Shown: positions 1 through 7,421 of the stretch, in pieces
Numbering within the stretch: the first letter of the stretch is position 1
Layout: each line of letters begins with the position of its first letter
Virus record (IMG/VR): IMGVR_UViG_3300035698_003406
Coordinates: 1-28,507 of that record
Origin: a virus
DNA: 28,507 nucleotides
Reading direction: 5' to 3' (one strand)
Notes under the pieces: generated by a model
What the model was told of the DNA's origin: nothing
The model's database searches: none
Seen by the model: the letters and a program-made list of their open reading frames with translations, nothing else
Position numbers and translations under genes: made by a program

Positions 1-202
1 CACCCTCATCTACAGGCTGTGATACCCACGACTTGACGAACGTTTCGCGTGCGACACACTCGGCATTTTCACGCCGTGCTTTCAGGGTCTTTTCAATTGC
101 GGTGATCACAACAATCGTGCCGTCTGCTTGTTGGATAAGATCATCGACATCGGCGGGGCAATTGATCGCAATCATTCCGTTCGGTGTGTATGTGGTTGGC
201 AT
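1..202 (-). CDS. Hypothetical protein, 3' end cut by window edge
   Basis: This is the last leftward gene seen, with 67 codons before it runs off the left edge. The ATG at 202 is preceded by AAGGA about seven bases upstream, and it begins 11 bases after the stop of the repeat-containing protein. The protein starts MPTTYTPNG and is acidic in its first third (PADVDDLIQQADG), followed by a probably helical, charged stretch (EKTLKARRENAECV). I do not recognise it. Its place after the tape measure and a tail-region protein suggests a tail-associated or late-operon role, which is inference only. Confidence 0.6.
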   Translation of the reverse strand, partial: MPTTYTPNGMIAINCPADVDDLIQQADGTIVVITAIEKTLKARRENAECVARETFVKSWVSQPVDEG

Positions 203-213
203 GAGATTATCCT

Positions 214-1140
214 TTACGACGTTGCATATGTCATTGTGATATCTTCAGCGGGCGTGCCGGATCGGTAGAGTTGCCCGAAGAACTGTGCACGCACCGAAGC
301 GGCAGACGTGCCGGTGGTACTGTCTGTCCATGATAACACGAATTCATTTGTCCCTGTTCCATTTTGATACCCATCGTTGATGATAAGCGGGTGCGCGGCG
401 GTGCCCGGCATGATGACGGCCTGCTCTGCGATGGTGAACGTGCTACCCGCTGGATTGGTAACGTATGTGTCTTCCAAACCGATACCGTTTGATACTAAGA
501 TGTCTGAACCATACGGTGCAGTCCACTCCATTATCCCAACAGGTTGCCACTCAGTCGTGCGCAGTGATGCCGAACCGACGTTCAATACTGTCTGAAAATT
601 CATCGCATGAACCGTGCCACCAGTAGCACCGGTGAGCGCAATCTGAACATTCCAATTACGCACGACGAAGGTATAACCAGCCGGGGCTGTTATCACAAGT
701 TCGCCTGTTGAGAAAATGTCAATAGGCACACCAGGGTTTATACCACCAGATGCACTCGCAAGTATTCCTAAACTACCATCACGATTATTGGTGTGCAATT
801 CGTTATCAGCGTTTATTTCGGCTTCATTTGTGCCCGCTGAATCAAGTAACACGCTCCGTGTCTCAAGCTCACCGCCTGCTGTTACCTTTGCTTCATTTGT
901 CCCGGACGCATCCAGCAGCATGCTTCGCACCTCAAGCTGGTGGGCAGCGTTCACTTGAGCGAAGTTTATCCCACCTACACCATCAAGCATGATCCCGTAG
1001 GGTGCACCGAACTCGCCTTGTACCATACCCTGTTCGGCTTCGACCGCAGAATAATACTGTGCAGGTGTCGCGTATGCTTGACCGCTTGGGTTTGTGGTTT
1101 CGCGTGTTACCGTTGTGATTGTCGTTTTATGTGCTGGCAT
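214..1140 (-). CDS. Repeat-containing probable virion (tail-region) protein
   Basis: A 308-residue protein. The in-frame frame stays open further upstream, but ATG 1140 fits best: AGGTG lies a few bases before it and it sits 4 bases after the tape-measure stop. Residues about 61-119 hold 23-residue repeats (two full copies and a partial third) with the core LLDASGTNE / LLDSAGTNE. The C-terminal 180 residues are Thr/Gly/Ala-rich and look all-beta (GYTFVVRNWNVQI, SFTIAEQAVIMPG), as in phage appendage or decoration domains. Position directly after the tape measure suggests a distal tail, baseplate or fibre-related part. No enzymatic motif is visible. Assignment to a family is not possible by eye. 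Confidence 0.65.
   Translation of the reverse strand: MPAHKTTITTVTRETTNPSGQAYATPAQYYSAVEAEQGMVQGEFGAPYGIMLDGVGGINFAQVNAAHQLEVRSMLLDASGTNEAKVTAGGELETRSVLLDSAGTNEAEINADNELHTNNRDGSLGILASASGGINPGVPIDIFSTGELVITAPAGYTFVVRNWNVQIALTGATGGTVHAMNFQTVLNVGSASLRTTEWQPVGIMEWTAPYGSDILVSNGIGLEDTYVTNPAGSTFTIAEQAVIMPGTAAHPLIINDGYQNGTGTNEFVLSWTDSTTGTSAASVRAQFFGQLYRSGTPAEDITMTYATS
784..960 (-). repeat. 23-residue (69-bp) in-frame tandem repeats
   Basis: Two complete 23-codon units and a partial third lie inside the tail-region protein. They share the pattern A-x-V/I-x-A-x-x-x-L-E-x-R-S-x-L-L-D-x-x-G-T-N-E. The first two units keep their cores nearly unchanged (SMLLDASGTNE and SVLLDSAGTNE). Such short beta-type repeats are common in phage appendage proteins and can change in copy number by recombination. 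Confidence 0.7.
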
Positions 1141-1144
1141 GTTT

Positions 1145-3583
1145 TCACCTTGCGTATACGCGCGCAATGTCCGGCGCGTTCTTCATTACAGACTTGCCGA
1201 TCGTTCGACCATCAAGTTCAATATAGATCGATTGGCTTCCACGTCCACCACCACCGGCGACCATGTTCGACAATTTCGACAACGGTATCACCGCTTCGGC
1301 TTCACCCGCTTCACCGATCATCGCCATCGTGGGTTGTGTCACGATGCCACCTTCGGCGAACTTTGAAAACAATGCACGCCCACCGGAAGCGGAAAATCCA
1401 CCACCCGACGCGAAGTCGAAGATCGCGAACATGGCTTGTTCCACCGCCATGCGAATCAACGTTGCGACGAATTCTTTATACATCGCCGACATCATGTTCT
1501 TGAATGACTTTTCGATACCGTCGAAGTTGATCAACATGTCGGTCGCGAACGTCTCCATACCGACGCCCATAGCGTTGTATGTCGCGGACGCCACCATGTC
1601 TTGCTCGTGCATCTTGTCGATGGCGGCTTGGCGGGCTTCGTTGATCTTGCGAAGGCGTTCAAGTTGGCCAACTTCGGGGGTTGTTTTTTTCCCACCCGTG
1701 CCACCACCCTTGTCTGGTATGAATGGGGTTCCACCGGATTTAGTAGGTGTGCTCGGTTTACCCTTGTTCATTTCCGCGTTCGCCTTCGCAGTGGCCTTCG
1801 CGGCTTTATCCCACAAGCCGGGTATCGCACCAATGACGTCATTCCACGCTTTCGTGTTACCGACAACACCGACAATAGCTTTACCTAATGTTGGCAACAC
1901 AGCCGCCATCGTGCGCACTGATGTTTCCATCGCACCAAATAACGCGTCAGCACCGGGTATGGCTGATGTCAATTTTCGCAACCAGCGGATGATCCCGATG
2001 ACGATTTTCACGATGAAGTTAAACGCCGTTTGAAAATACCCCAACCATGTAGTGATATGACCGCTGAAGTTGTTTACCACACCAGCGAAAAATGGACTAA
2101 TGTTGATTTTGTTGTAAAGCTTCTGCACCCAAGTTACGATGAATTTGTATGCGGCACTCAAGAAAGCCAACCACGACCGAAATGCGAGCACAACCGCATC
2201 AATCGCCGCATTGATAACTTTCATCCCACCGAAGGCTTCAATCAACTTTTTCCCGAATGCAATGACAAATCGCCCAGCGGTTTCAATCTCTTCGCGGAAG
2301 TAAATGATCGCACCCACCAACACAGCACCACCGGCGATGAGCGGGTGTAACATCAAGAACGCCAAGGCGGTCATCAATGGTCCACCGGCAACCAACACCG
2401 CAACGACAGCCATGACGGCTTGTTTCATCGTTTCAGAAGACGCTGTGAACTTTGCGGCATGACTAGTTAGCCTGGTAATGATCGGGTCGATCGCCTCAAT
2501 AACCTTCGCGAACAGTGGCATCAATACATCGCCCATTTCGGCGGCGAAGTTCTGCAACTTCACCAACGCGACCTTGAATGCGAACCCGGTCTTGTTGACA
2601 CCGTTCGTCTGTGCATCAAAGGCTTCGTTCAACGCACCGGATGCGTTTTGAAGTTGTGCAAGTTTGTCCTCATACACGGTCGATTGTGCACCCGCGAACG
2701 CGAGTGCAAGCGTTTGACCTTCGATCGAAGATATGTATGTCTGCAACGGCACGCCCGCCGCCTTCGCCGATTCGACGATCGTCGCGACCGTCTTCTGCAA
2801 GCCAAGCGACTTGACCATCGCTTGCCCACTTTCGAACCCTTGCGCGGCCAACAGCCGTGTCATGCCTTCAGTCGGGGCCATTAACGACTGCATCACGCCG
2901 CGTAACTGTGTGCCGACCATCGAGGCGCGACCGGTCACGCCGGTGAAGGTTGCCATCACCGCAAACAATTCGCGTTGACTCACGGCGGCGGCTTGCGCGA
3001 CGGGTGCGACTAGCTGAATACCGCGTGCAAGTTGGGGGAAGTTGGTTTGACCTAACTTGATGGTGAGAAACGCCAAGTCGGCGGTTTCTTTCACCGCCTT
3101 CGCGGTTGTGTCGCCGTAGGTTTTCGTGACCGACGACGTCAACCCGACGGCATCCGCAACCGATGTCATGCCAGCGGCGGCGGCTTTCGCAGAGACTTCA
3201 AGCACGGTTGCGGAGTCGGCGGTATCACCGAATGCCGACACGACGTCATACAAACCCGCCGACACTTCGGTTGTGAACTTACCTGTCAAGACACTGATGC
3301 GTTTGACTTCAACACCCAAGTCATGCACGCGATCCGTGCTGTCGGGTATCAACGTCGCGACGTTCGCCATGCCTTCACTGAATTGCGTTGATGCACGTAA
3401 GAACGCGGCACCGGCGGCGATCATTGGCAAGGTGACGCCGCGCGTCATGCCCGCGCCGACGGTCTTCATGTGCTTACCGAACTTAGACGCGCGTGTTTCC
3501 GCACGCTTCATCTCTTGGTTGAACTTTGTTGCATCGGCTGAGATGGTGGCGACAAGTTTATACCGACTGTTGTTCGTTGCCAT
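1145..3583 (-). CDS. Tail tape measure protein
   Basis: An 812-residue protein that would set tail length and be ejected with the DNA. The N-terminus (ADATKFNQEMKRAETRASKF) is typical of tape measures. Residues 40-300 are Ala-rich helical sequence, matching the conserved TP901-type tape-measure core (SKAAAAGMTSVADAV, GQTNFPQLARGIQ, TGVTGRASMVGTQLRG). A hydrophobic membrane-like stretch spans about residues 388-428. The C-terminus has GGIVTQPTMAMIGEAGEAEAV-type sequence, a common tape-measure ending. The ATG overlaps the chaperone T-frame stop by one base (TAATG). By the usual ratio of about 1.5 angstrom per residue, an 812-residue tape measure implies a tail of roughly 120 nm. Confidence 0.93.
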   Translation of the reverse strand: MATNNSRYKLVATISADATKFNQEMKRAETRASKFGKHMKTVGAGMTRGVTLPMIAAGAAFLRASTQFSEGMANVATLIPDSTDRVHDLGVEVKRISVLTGKFTTEVSAGLYDVVSAFGDTADSATVLEVSAKAAAAGMTSVADAVGLTSSVTKTYGDTTAKAVKETADLAFLTIKLGQTNFPQLARGIQLVAPVAQAAAVSQRELFAVMATFTGVTGRASMVGTQLRGVMQSLMAPTEGMTRLLAAQGFESGQAMVKSLGLQKTVATIVESAKAAGVPLQTYISSIEGQTLALAFAGAQSTVYEDKLAQLQNASGALNEAFDAQTNGVNKTGFAFKVALVKLQNFAAEMGDVLMPLFAKVIEAIDPIITRLTSHAAKFTASSETMKQAVMAVVAVLVAGGPLMTALAFLMLHPLIAGGAVLVGAIIYFREEIETAGRFVIAFGKKLIEAFGGMKVINAAIDAVVLAFRSWLAFLSAAYKFIVTWVQKLYNKINISPFFAGVVNNFSGHITTWLGYFQTAFNFIVKIVIGIIRWLRKLTSAIPGADALFGAMETSVRTMAAVLPTLGKAIVGVVGNTKAWNDVIGAIPGLWDKAAKATAKANAEMNKGKPSTPTKSGGTPFIPDKGGGTGGKKTTPEVGQLERLRKINEARQAAIDKMHEQDMVASATYNAMGVGMETFATDMLINFDGIEKSFKNMMSAMYKEFVATLIRMAVEQAMFAIFDFASGGGFSASGGRALFSKFAEGGIVTQPTMAMIGEAGEAEAVIPLSKLSNMVAGGGGRGSQSIYIELDGRTIGKSVMKNAPDIARVYAR

Positions 3584-3909
3584 TACATAAACCCAAACAT
3601 ACGTTTGATGTTATCCCAGTTATTTTCTGTATTGGCCATCATGTATTCTTCAACCTTGTCGCGTTCGTCACTTGCGATCTTGTCAAGCGTCGGGCCTTCG
3701 TAATTCGGTATATACTTATCTGCCTTCACCGACTTGCCCGACGCCGCCGATGCAATCAAAGCCGCGATGATGCCGGTCTGCATGTCAACCCGCGACCCAT
3801 CCCAAGGATCAATCGAGTTCAATACGCCGAACTCCTTGATCTGTCGCACCGTGAACCGATTCGCAACCCAACACGGGTCTTTCCCGAATTGGAGGGCGAT
3901 CTTCAACAC
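3583..3909 (-). CDS. Tail assembly chaperone, -1 frameshift extension (T part)
   Basis: This frame encodes the C-terminal extension of the tail chaperone. GTG 3909 could start a 108-residue product, but no good Shine-Dalgarno sequence precedes it. The frame is open upstream through 3936, where a slippery A AAA AAC lies at the end of the preceding ORF. A -1 slip there would give a 255-residue fusion (138 + 9 + 108). The motif IDPWDGSRVDMQTGIIAALI resembles the T-domain signature of lambda GT-like proteins (DPW...R.DL..GIIA). The final residues fall next to the tape-measure start, as in lambda G/GT. I think it is made mainly as the fusion. Confidence 0.8.
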   Translation of the reverse strand: MLKIALQFGKDPCWVANRFTVRQIKEFGVLNSIDPWDGSRVDMQTGIIAALIASAASGKSVKADKYIPNYEGPTLDKIASDERDKVEEYMMANTENNWDNIKRMFGFM

Positions 3910-3932
3910 GAGTCGCCGTATCGGGTCACGAA

Positions 3933-4349
3933 TCAGTTTTTTGCGAGTTCTTCATCCGCTTCAGCATCAAGACCATTCAACCGCGCGGCGTGTTCGTGAA
4001 GTTCCGTCACAATCGCGGGCTTCCATTTTCCGACCTTGCGGAACTCGTTGAACTTATACAACGGTGTGCCATCTTCGATGCACATCGTGCGGGCTAAGAA
4101 TCGCAACCGAACAGTTTCTTGATCGACCTTCATGTTTGGCTGTTTGGTCTTGTCGTCGGTCGTGCCATCCGGGACGGCAATCGATGCCATGTATGCATCG
4201 TATTCCGCCGCGATCAACTCGCGGATATACACACCCTTGTGTTCACCGAGTTCCGGCAACGGGTGCCATTCAATCGTTCGCTTCCACTGTCCGATTTCAT
4301 CGGGTGTGATCACTGAACGTTCGGCGGGGGTCGGTGTTTCATTCGTCAT
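3933..4349 (-). CDS. Tail assembly chaperone (G part)
   Basis: A 138-residue acidic protein in the place where tailed phages encode the tail chaperone, between tail tube and tape measure. ATG 4349 has GAGG about 8-11 bases upstream. The sequence has mixed helical character (RELIAAEYDAYMASI, VRLRFLARTMC, HEHAARLNGLDAEADEEL). Its last codons are the slippery GCA AAA AAC before TGA, so a small fraction of ribosomes should continue into the T frame. The known role of this family is to coat the tape measure and recruit tail-tube subunits during tail assembly. The identification rests on position, length and frameshift, not on a sequence motif. Confidence 0.82.
   Translation of the reverse strand: MTNETPTPAERSVITPDEIGQWKRTIEWHPLPELGEHKGVYIRELIAAEYDAYMASIAVPDGTTDDKTKQPNMKVDQETVRLRFLARTMCIEDGTPLYKFNEFRKVGKWKPAIVTELHEHAARLNGLDAEADEELAKN
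3936..3942 (-). promoter_or_regulatory. Programmed -1 ribosomal frameshift slippery site
   Basis: On the minus strand the sequence reads GC A AAA AAC TGA. The heptamer A_AAA_AAC is in the correct phase of the upstream reading frame (X XXY YYZ) and sits directly before its TGA stop. Slipping back one base continues as AAA CTG ATT CGT and enters the T frame without another stop. This placement and gene order match the conserved tail-chaperone frameshift of long-tailed phages. Confidence 0.85.
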
Positions 4350-4390
4350 GTTCTCGCCCTCATTGAGGTTGTGAGTTCATGCGACACATG

Positions 4391-4702
4391 TCACATGATA
4401 TTCTTCTTGCCATCCGGGGTCAGTAGCGTGGCTTCGCAGTTTTTCAACCACAAAAGACCTTCATACGATATCGGTATCAAGACACGTTTACCCTTCCGCC
4501 ACGGTTCAACGACGGCGTTCGCCGCATCAAACATCACGGCCGGGTCGACGTCGTCGCCTACCGCTTTCCGGTTCAAGCGTGCAACCACGTCGGCGATGCA
4601 TCGTGCATCGTCCCATGTTGCACGGTAGCCGCCTTCGGCGATCACGTATGACTTGAAATTGATCGCCGGGGTATCTTCGGGGGTCTTTGCTTTTGCGGGC
4701 AT
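4391..4702 (-). CDS. Hypothetical protein of the tail module
   Basis: A 103-residue protein between the tail tube and chaperone genes. ATG 4702 is preceded by AGGAG with 8-base spacing, a good ribosome-binding site. It opens with MPAKAKTPEDTPAINFKSY, then has a compact mixed helix/strand sequence (DDARCIADVVARLNRK, VMFDAANAVVEPWRKG, RVLIPISYEGLLWLKNC). I see no known motif, signal peptide or membrane segment. Its place suggests a tail-assembly function; I cannot say which. Confidence 0.7.
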   Translation of the reverse strand: MPAKAKTPEDTPAINFKSYVIAEGGYRATWDDARCIADVVARLNRKAVGDDVDPAVMFDAANAVVEPWRKGKRVLIPISYEGLLWLKNCEATLLTPDGKKNIM

Positions 4703-4754
4703 TGTCGTTGCTCCTGTGTTGTTATCAACTTACGTCAAGCGTGTGAAGTGAGGG

Positions 4755-5180
4755 TCACGATCCGCCCATCAGAGTCGGTTCACCTGACAACTTGATCGTC
4801 GCATCGAATTCCGACAACGCATCAACGGGGTTCGTGACGTTGAAACCAGTGACGAAACCGGTGCAACTGATGTATGACGTTGCACTACCATCGGCAAGCA
4901 GGATGACGTATGTCGCATGTGTGGCATCCGAATCAAGTTCACCCATCAAACCGGCGGTCGTGCTCGCGTCTTGCGTCGCGTTGCCGGGTAGCAGGTTGCC
5001 GCTGATCGAGATTTCACCCGCGTTCTTCAACCCGCGAATGAACGTGCGCCACCCGTCGGTTGCATCGTGTGCGGTTGTTTCGATAGACTCACGTTCAAGG
5101 CCGTCGTGGCTGATTTCTTTGAGTGCGGCGACTGCAACGCCACCGACGGTCAACTGTGTACCAAATGCGAAAGTTCCCAT
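4755..5180 (-). CDS. Major tail tube protein
   Basis: A 141-residue, beta-rich protein that would polymerise into the hollow tail tube. The pattern is characteristic: an N-terminal strand (GTFAFGTQLTVGGVAVAALK), then DGLERESIETTAHDATDGWRT, a form of the tail-tube signature around 'E.ie.T.h....' in TP901-1/HK97-like tube proteins. Next comes the core GEISISGNLLPGNATQDAST, then FNVTNPVDALSEFDATIKLSG with typical late beta strands. ATG 5180 follows AGGG seven bases upstream. It lies between tail terminator and chaperone, the usual order. Length matches small siphophage tube proteins. Confidence 0.85.
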   Translation of the reverse strand: MGTFAFGTQLTVGGVAVAALKEISHDGLERESIETTAHDATDGWRTFIRGLKNAGEISISGNLLPGNATQDASTTAGLMGELDSDATHATYVILLADGSATSYISCTGFVTGFNVTNPVDALSEFDATIKLSGEPTLMGGS

Positions 5181-5189
5181 GTTGAAACC

Positions 5190-5606
5190 CTACCCTTCGA
5201 TAATGATGCGGACGCCCGCCACCGAACGAAGAGATCGCCCGTCTTCTTCGGCGAATGAATGAGTGTCCTGTATGAACATGACGACAAGTGTGATGCCGCC
5301 GGTGAATGTCAATGTGCCATAGTCGAGTAATGTGACGACGTCGTCGAGGGCTTGCTTCAACTTCGTTTCGCCCGCGTCTTTGTCGCGAATGTGTATGTGA
5401 ACTTCACTGTCAACCGTGTTGCCGGTGCGGTCGTGCAAGCGGTCGAATGTTTCCGTCACGTCCTGCTTGATCGTGATGTAAGGTGGCACTTCGTTTGTCG
5501 GGGGTCCATTGTAAACCGGCACGACGACGGTGTCGATCGTGATTGCGCCTATCAATTTCACCGACAAGGCTTTCTGAACCGCAAGTTGTCGACTATGCGT
5601 CGCCAT
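5190..5606 (-). CDS. Tail completion/terminator protein (DUF3168-like)
   Basis: A 138-residue protein of the size and layout of DUF3168/gp17-like tail terminators, which cap the tail tube and join it to the head. It begins with a helix (QLAVQKALSVKL) and has a conserved-looking P-P-Y-I-T-I segment (NEVPPYITIKQDVTETF). After that come DSEVHIHIRDKD and an amphipathic helix KLKQALDDVVTLL, then late strands ending RSVAGVRIIIEG, which matches the family's final '.....r.vl.fri....'. It overlaps the gp10-like gene by 14 bases and ends in TAG. Identification relies on pattern and gene order. Confidence 0.8.
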   Translation of the reverse strand: MATHSRQLAVQKALSVKLIGAITIDTVVVPVYNGPPTNEVPPYITIKQDVTETFDRLHDRTGNTVDSEVHIHIRDKDAGETKLKQALDDVVTLLDYGTLTFTGGITLVVMFIQDTHSFAEEDGRSLRSVAGVRIIIEG

Positions 5607-6057
5607 TTATTGTATCCCTCAAATCGGTCGCGATCGCGAACCGGAATTCTGGATCAACTGACTTCAATGCGTTTCGCATGAAGGGGTTCGGTTCGGTGCC
5701 TGGGTGACGAACAGACTTCACGAAGATTCGCTTCTTGCCGACCTTCCATGACAACGCCTTCTTATTCTTCGGCGTGATCAAGTGTGGTGCGGTTCCGAAT
5801 TCAACATACGGTGCATATACCTTGTCGGTGCCGACGGTCGCGATGGTGTCATGATCGTCGAATATGAATCGTATACTTCCACGCAAGTCACCGTTGTCGA
5901 CGGGTGCACCTTGCACAGCGTTCGCGTGTAGCTTGATACCCTTCCGATTCACGGTCACACGAACGCGATCTTTCAAGTCAGATTGCGTATTGCGCATGTC
6001 GCGGTTGAATTGCGCGACATCCCGCTTTCGCATACCGAGCATGTTCACCTTCGGCAT
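5593..6057 (-). CDS. HK97 gp10-like tail component
   Basis: A 154-residue protein of the HK97 gp10 family, a head-tail interface or tail-completion component. Diagnostic features are APVDNGDLRGSI (family pattern 'aPvdtG.Lr.Si'), followed by YAPYVEFGTAPHLITPK (pattern 'YA.yvEfGt..') and a C-terminal PNPFMRNAL helix (pattern 'p.PFl.pal'). The N-terminal third is helical and basic. It starts at ATG 6057, one base after the stop of the head-tail joining gene, and its own TAG stop lies inside the next gene. The upstream ribosome-binding site is weak, suggesting coupling to the previous gene. Confidence 0.88.
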   Translation of the reverse strand: MPKVNMLGMRKRDVAQFNRDMRNTQSDLKDRVRVTVNRKGIKLHANAVQGAPVDNGDLRGSIRFIFDDHDTIATVGTDKVYAPYVEFGTAPHLITPKNKKALSWKVGKKRIFVKSVRHPGTEPNPFMRNALKSVDPEFRFAIATDLRDTINGDA

Positions 6058-6058
6058 A

Positions 6059-6400
6059 TCAATCCCAATCCATCAAGTGCATCGTCATCCACCGTTCGCG
6101 ACCTTCAAGCATCTCAATCGTGTCAATCGCGTATACGACATCTTTGATCACGACTTGCGATCCCAACGTGACCAGTGACCAATATCGGCACTTGAACGTG
6201 TAACGGTTCGCACCTTGCATCGTGCCACCTTCCCATTCAGCGGGGCGCGGCGCCGTGCGGAAGTCGCCGGGTATCACCCCAACGCTTGTATACGTGATGT
6301 CTTCAGACTTGTTTACATCAACACCGTCAGTCGGGGGCTTGATCGTCGCGAAGTAACGTAGTTGACCCGTCGTCTTCGGCTTCAGCTTCGACTGTCTCAT
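6059..6400 (-). CDS. Head-tail joining protein (SPP1 gp16/stopper-like)
   Basis: A 113-residue protein with the small-barrel pattern of phage head-tail joining proteins: an N-terminal Lys-rich segment, then alternating strands (LRYFATIKPPTDG, FRTAPRPAEWEGG, RYTFKCRYWSLVT, QVVIKDVVYAIDTIEML) and a short C-terminal RERWMTMHLMDWD. In-frame ATGs also exist at 6424 and 6421. I chose ATG 6400 because AGGTGG lies six bases upstream and this shortens the unusually long overlap with the previous gene (still 74 bases). Position after the connector and before gp10 fits the stopper role. Confidence 0.78.
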   Translation of the reverse strand: MRQSKLKPKTTGQLRYFATIKPPTDGVDVNKSEDITYTSVGVIPGDFRTAPRPAEWEGGTMQGANRYTFKCRYWSLVTLGSQVVIKDVVYAIDTIEMLEGRERWMTMHLMDWD

Positions 6401-6671
6401 CGTTTCCACCTGTGAAGTCATCATGTGTCACTTCGGCATCAAGCACAACCTCACGACGTCGTTGCGCGACATCGGGGTGCACGCCGTCTTTTGCTTCGAG
6501 CGTGCTCGCCTTCGACAACGATTCACCGTCAAGCGATTCCGACGTGATCTTGAACACGCCCATTTGTGCATCGATGTTCACCGACGCGGCGCGGGCGATG
6601 ATTGAGCCATTTTCTTTCACTTCAAATCGACCATCATCAAGTCGTCGAATTGTCAATAACAGACCAGCCAT
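6327..6671 (-). CDS. Hypothetical protein of head-tail module
   Basis: A 114-residue, strongly acidic protein. ATG 6671 follows GAGGTG at good spacing. The N-terminal half looks like a small beta domain (LLLTIRRLDDGRFEVKENGS, MGVFKITSESLDGESL). The C-terminal half is rich in Asp/Glu (NDETVEAEAEDDGST) and probably disordered. Its last 74 bases are shared in another frame with the head-tail joining gene. I do not recognise a family. Confidence 0.65.
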   Translation of the reverse strand: MAGLLLTIRRLDDGRFEVKENGSIIARAASVNIDAQMGVFKITSESLDGESLSKASTLEAKDGVHPDVAQRRREVVLDAEVTHDDFTGGNDETVEAEAEDDGSTTLLRDDQAPD

Positions 6672-6680
6672 ACATACACC

Positions 6681-7331
6681 TCACAAGTAGATTCTGAAGG
6701 GTTCGATCGCCCGCTTCAACATTGCATCATCTTCGGCGATTTCACGCGATTCATATTCACCTGCGGCGGCGCGCAAGATCGCAACCTTCAACCCCGGTGG
6801 CACTGCCGACGCGGCTGTGTAACCTGCAACGTATTCGACAACAAGTGAATCTTCGTTGCGCATACCCGACGGCCACGAATACCCGGCGTTGATCAACACA
6901 CGCGGCGGTTCGCGCAAGGCGTCGAGTCGATACGAAGCGGTTGCGAACGTAGTCTCGGTGTTGTCAGACGTGTAATACACGATTGACGATATCGACACAA
7001 CGGGCACTGAAGGTATTGTGATGTCTTCGGCGGCGAATACGCCAGACGATACAGGTATGCCATACGCGATATACGCCTGTGCGCGCGCTAGGCTGTTCGG
7101 TGTGATTGCATCAAGTCGAAGTTGACGTGTTTGCGTCATCATGCAGCGCGACGTCATGCGTTCAACGTAATCGGTTGCCATGGTCAACGATCGGTTGATG
7201 TCGGCGATTTGATCGTCGTCCATGTCACCGACGGCTGGTATGCCGACGTAGCGGGCGAATTCAGCCGACGTGACCGCAAGGGCGGGTGTTGCGCTCGTTC
7301 GCGTGTCGGTGTAGTTGTTTTCCATCATCAT
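6681..7331 (-). CDS. Head-tail connector protein (gp6-like adaptor)
   Basis: A 216-residue protein of the phiE125 gp8/HK97 gp6-like connector type, which forms the ring below the portal. Residues near the N-terminus (DDDQIADINRSLTMATDYVERMTSRCMMTQTR) match the pattern of adaptors, with helix, then 'a..yve..tgr....q...l.ld'. The middle holds the P-V-V-S-I-S-S-I-V-Y-Y strand and PPRVLINAGYSWP, followed by VEYVAGYTAASAVPPGLKVAIL ('v.y.aGy....vP..l..Ai..l') and a final helix. Three ATGs in a row (7331, 7328, 7325) are possible starts; TTG 7349 is also open but lies inside a hairpin. The spacing to GGAGG is explained by that hairpin. Confidence 0.83.
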   Translation of the reverse strand: MMMENNYTDTRTSATPALAVTSAEFARYVGIPAVGDMDDDQIADINRSLTMATDYVERMTSRCMMTQTRQLRLDAITPNSLARAQAYIAYGIPVSSGVFAAEDITIPSVPVVSISSIVYYTSDNTETTFATASYRLDALREPPRVLINAGYSWPSGMRNEDSLVVEYVAGYTAASAVPPGLKVAILRAAAGEYESREIAEDDAMLKRAIEPFRIYL

Positions 7332-7340
7332 AACGTTGGT

Positions 7341-7362
7341 GGGGGCCAATTTCTTGACCCCC
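7341..7362 (-). promoter_or_regulatory. GNRA-capped hairpin between Shine-Dalgarno and ATG of connector gene
   Basis: On the minus strand the RNA can fold as GGGGGUCAA-GAAA-UUGGCCCCC: nine pairs including one U-G wobble, closed by a GAAA tetraloop. GGAGG lies at its 5' edge and the first ATG (7331) nine bases after its 3' edge. Folding would shorten the apparent distance between the Shine-Dalgarno sequence and ATG, as described for T4 gene 38. No U-tract follows, so a terminator is less likely. Confidence 0.6.
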
Positions 7363-7421
7363 CTCCAAACGTGAGCGAGTTTACCTACTTGTGTAAGTCA
7401 CACAAGCACCGCTCCCGTCGA

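Noticed and set aside
33-4374. Several plus-strand ORFs opposite the tape measure and tail genes
   Set aside because: They are in the complementary frames of well-supported minus-strand genes, lack ribosome-binding sites and show low-complexity Ala/Pro/Ser sequences.
6401-6424. Longer start (ATG 6424 or 6421) for the head-tail joining protein
   Set aside because: ATG 6400 has AGGTGG at the right distance, the upstream ones do not.
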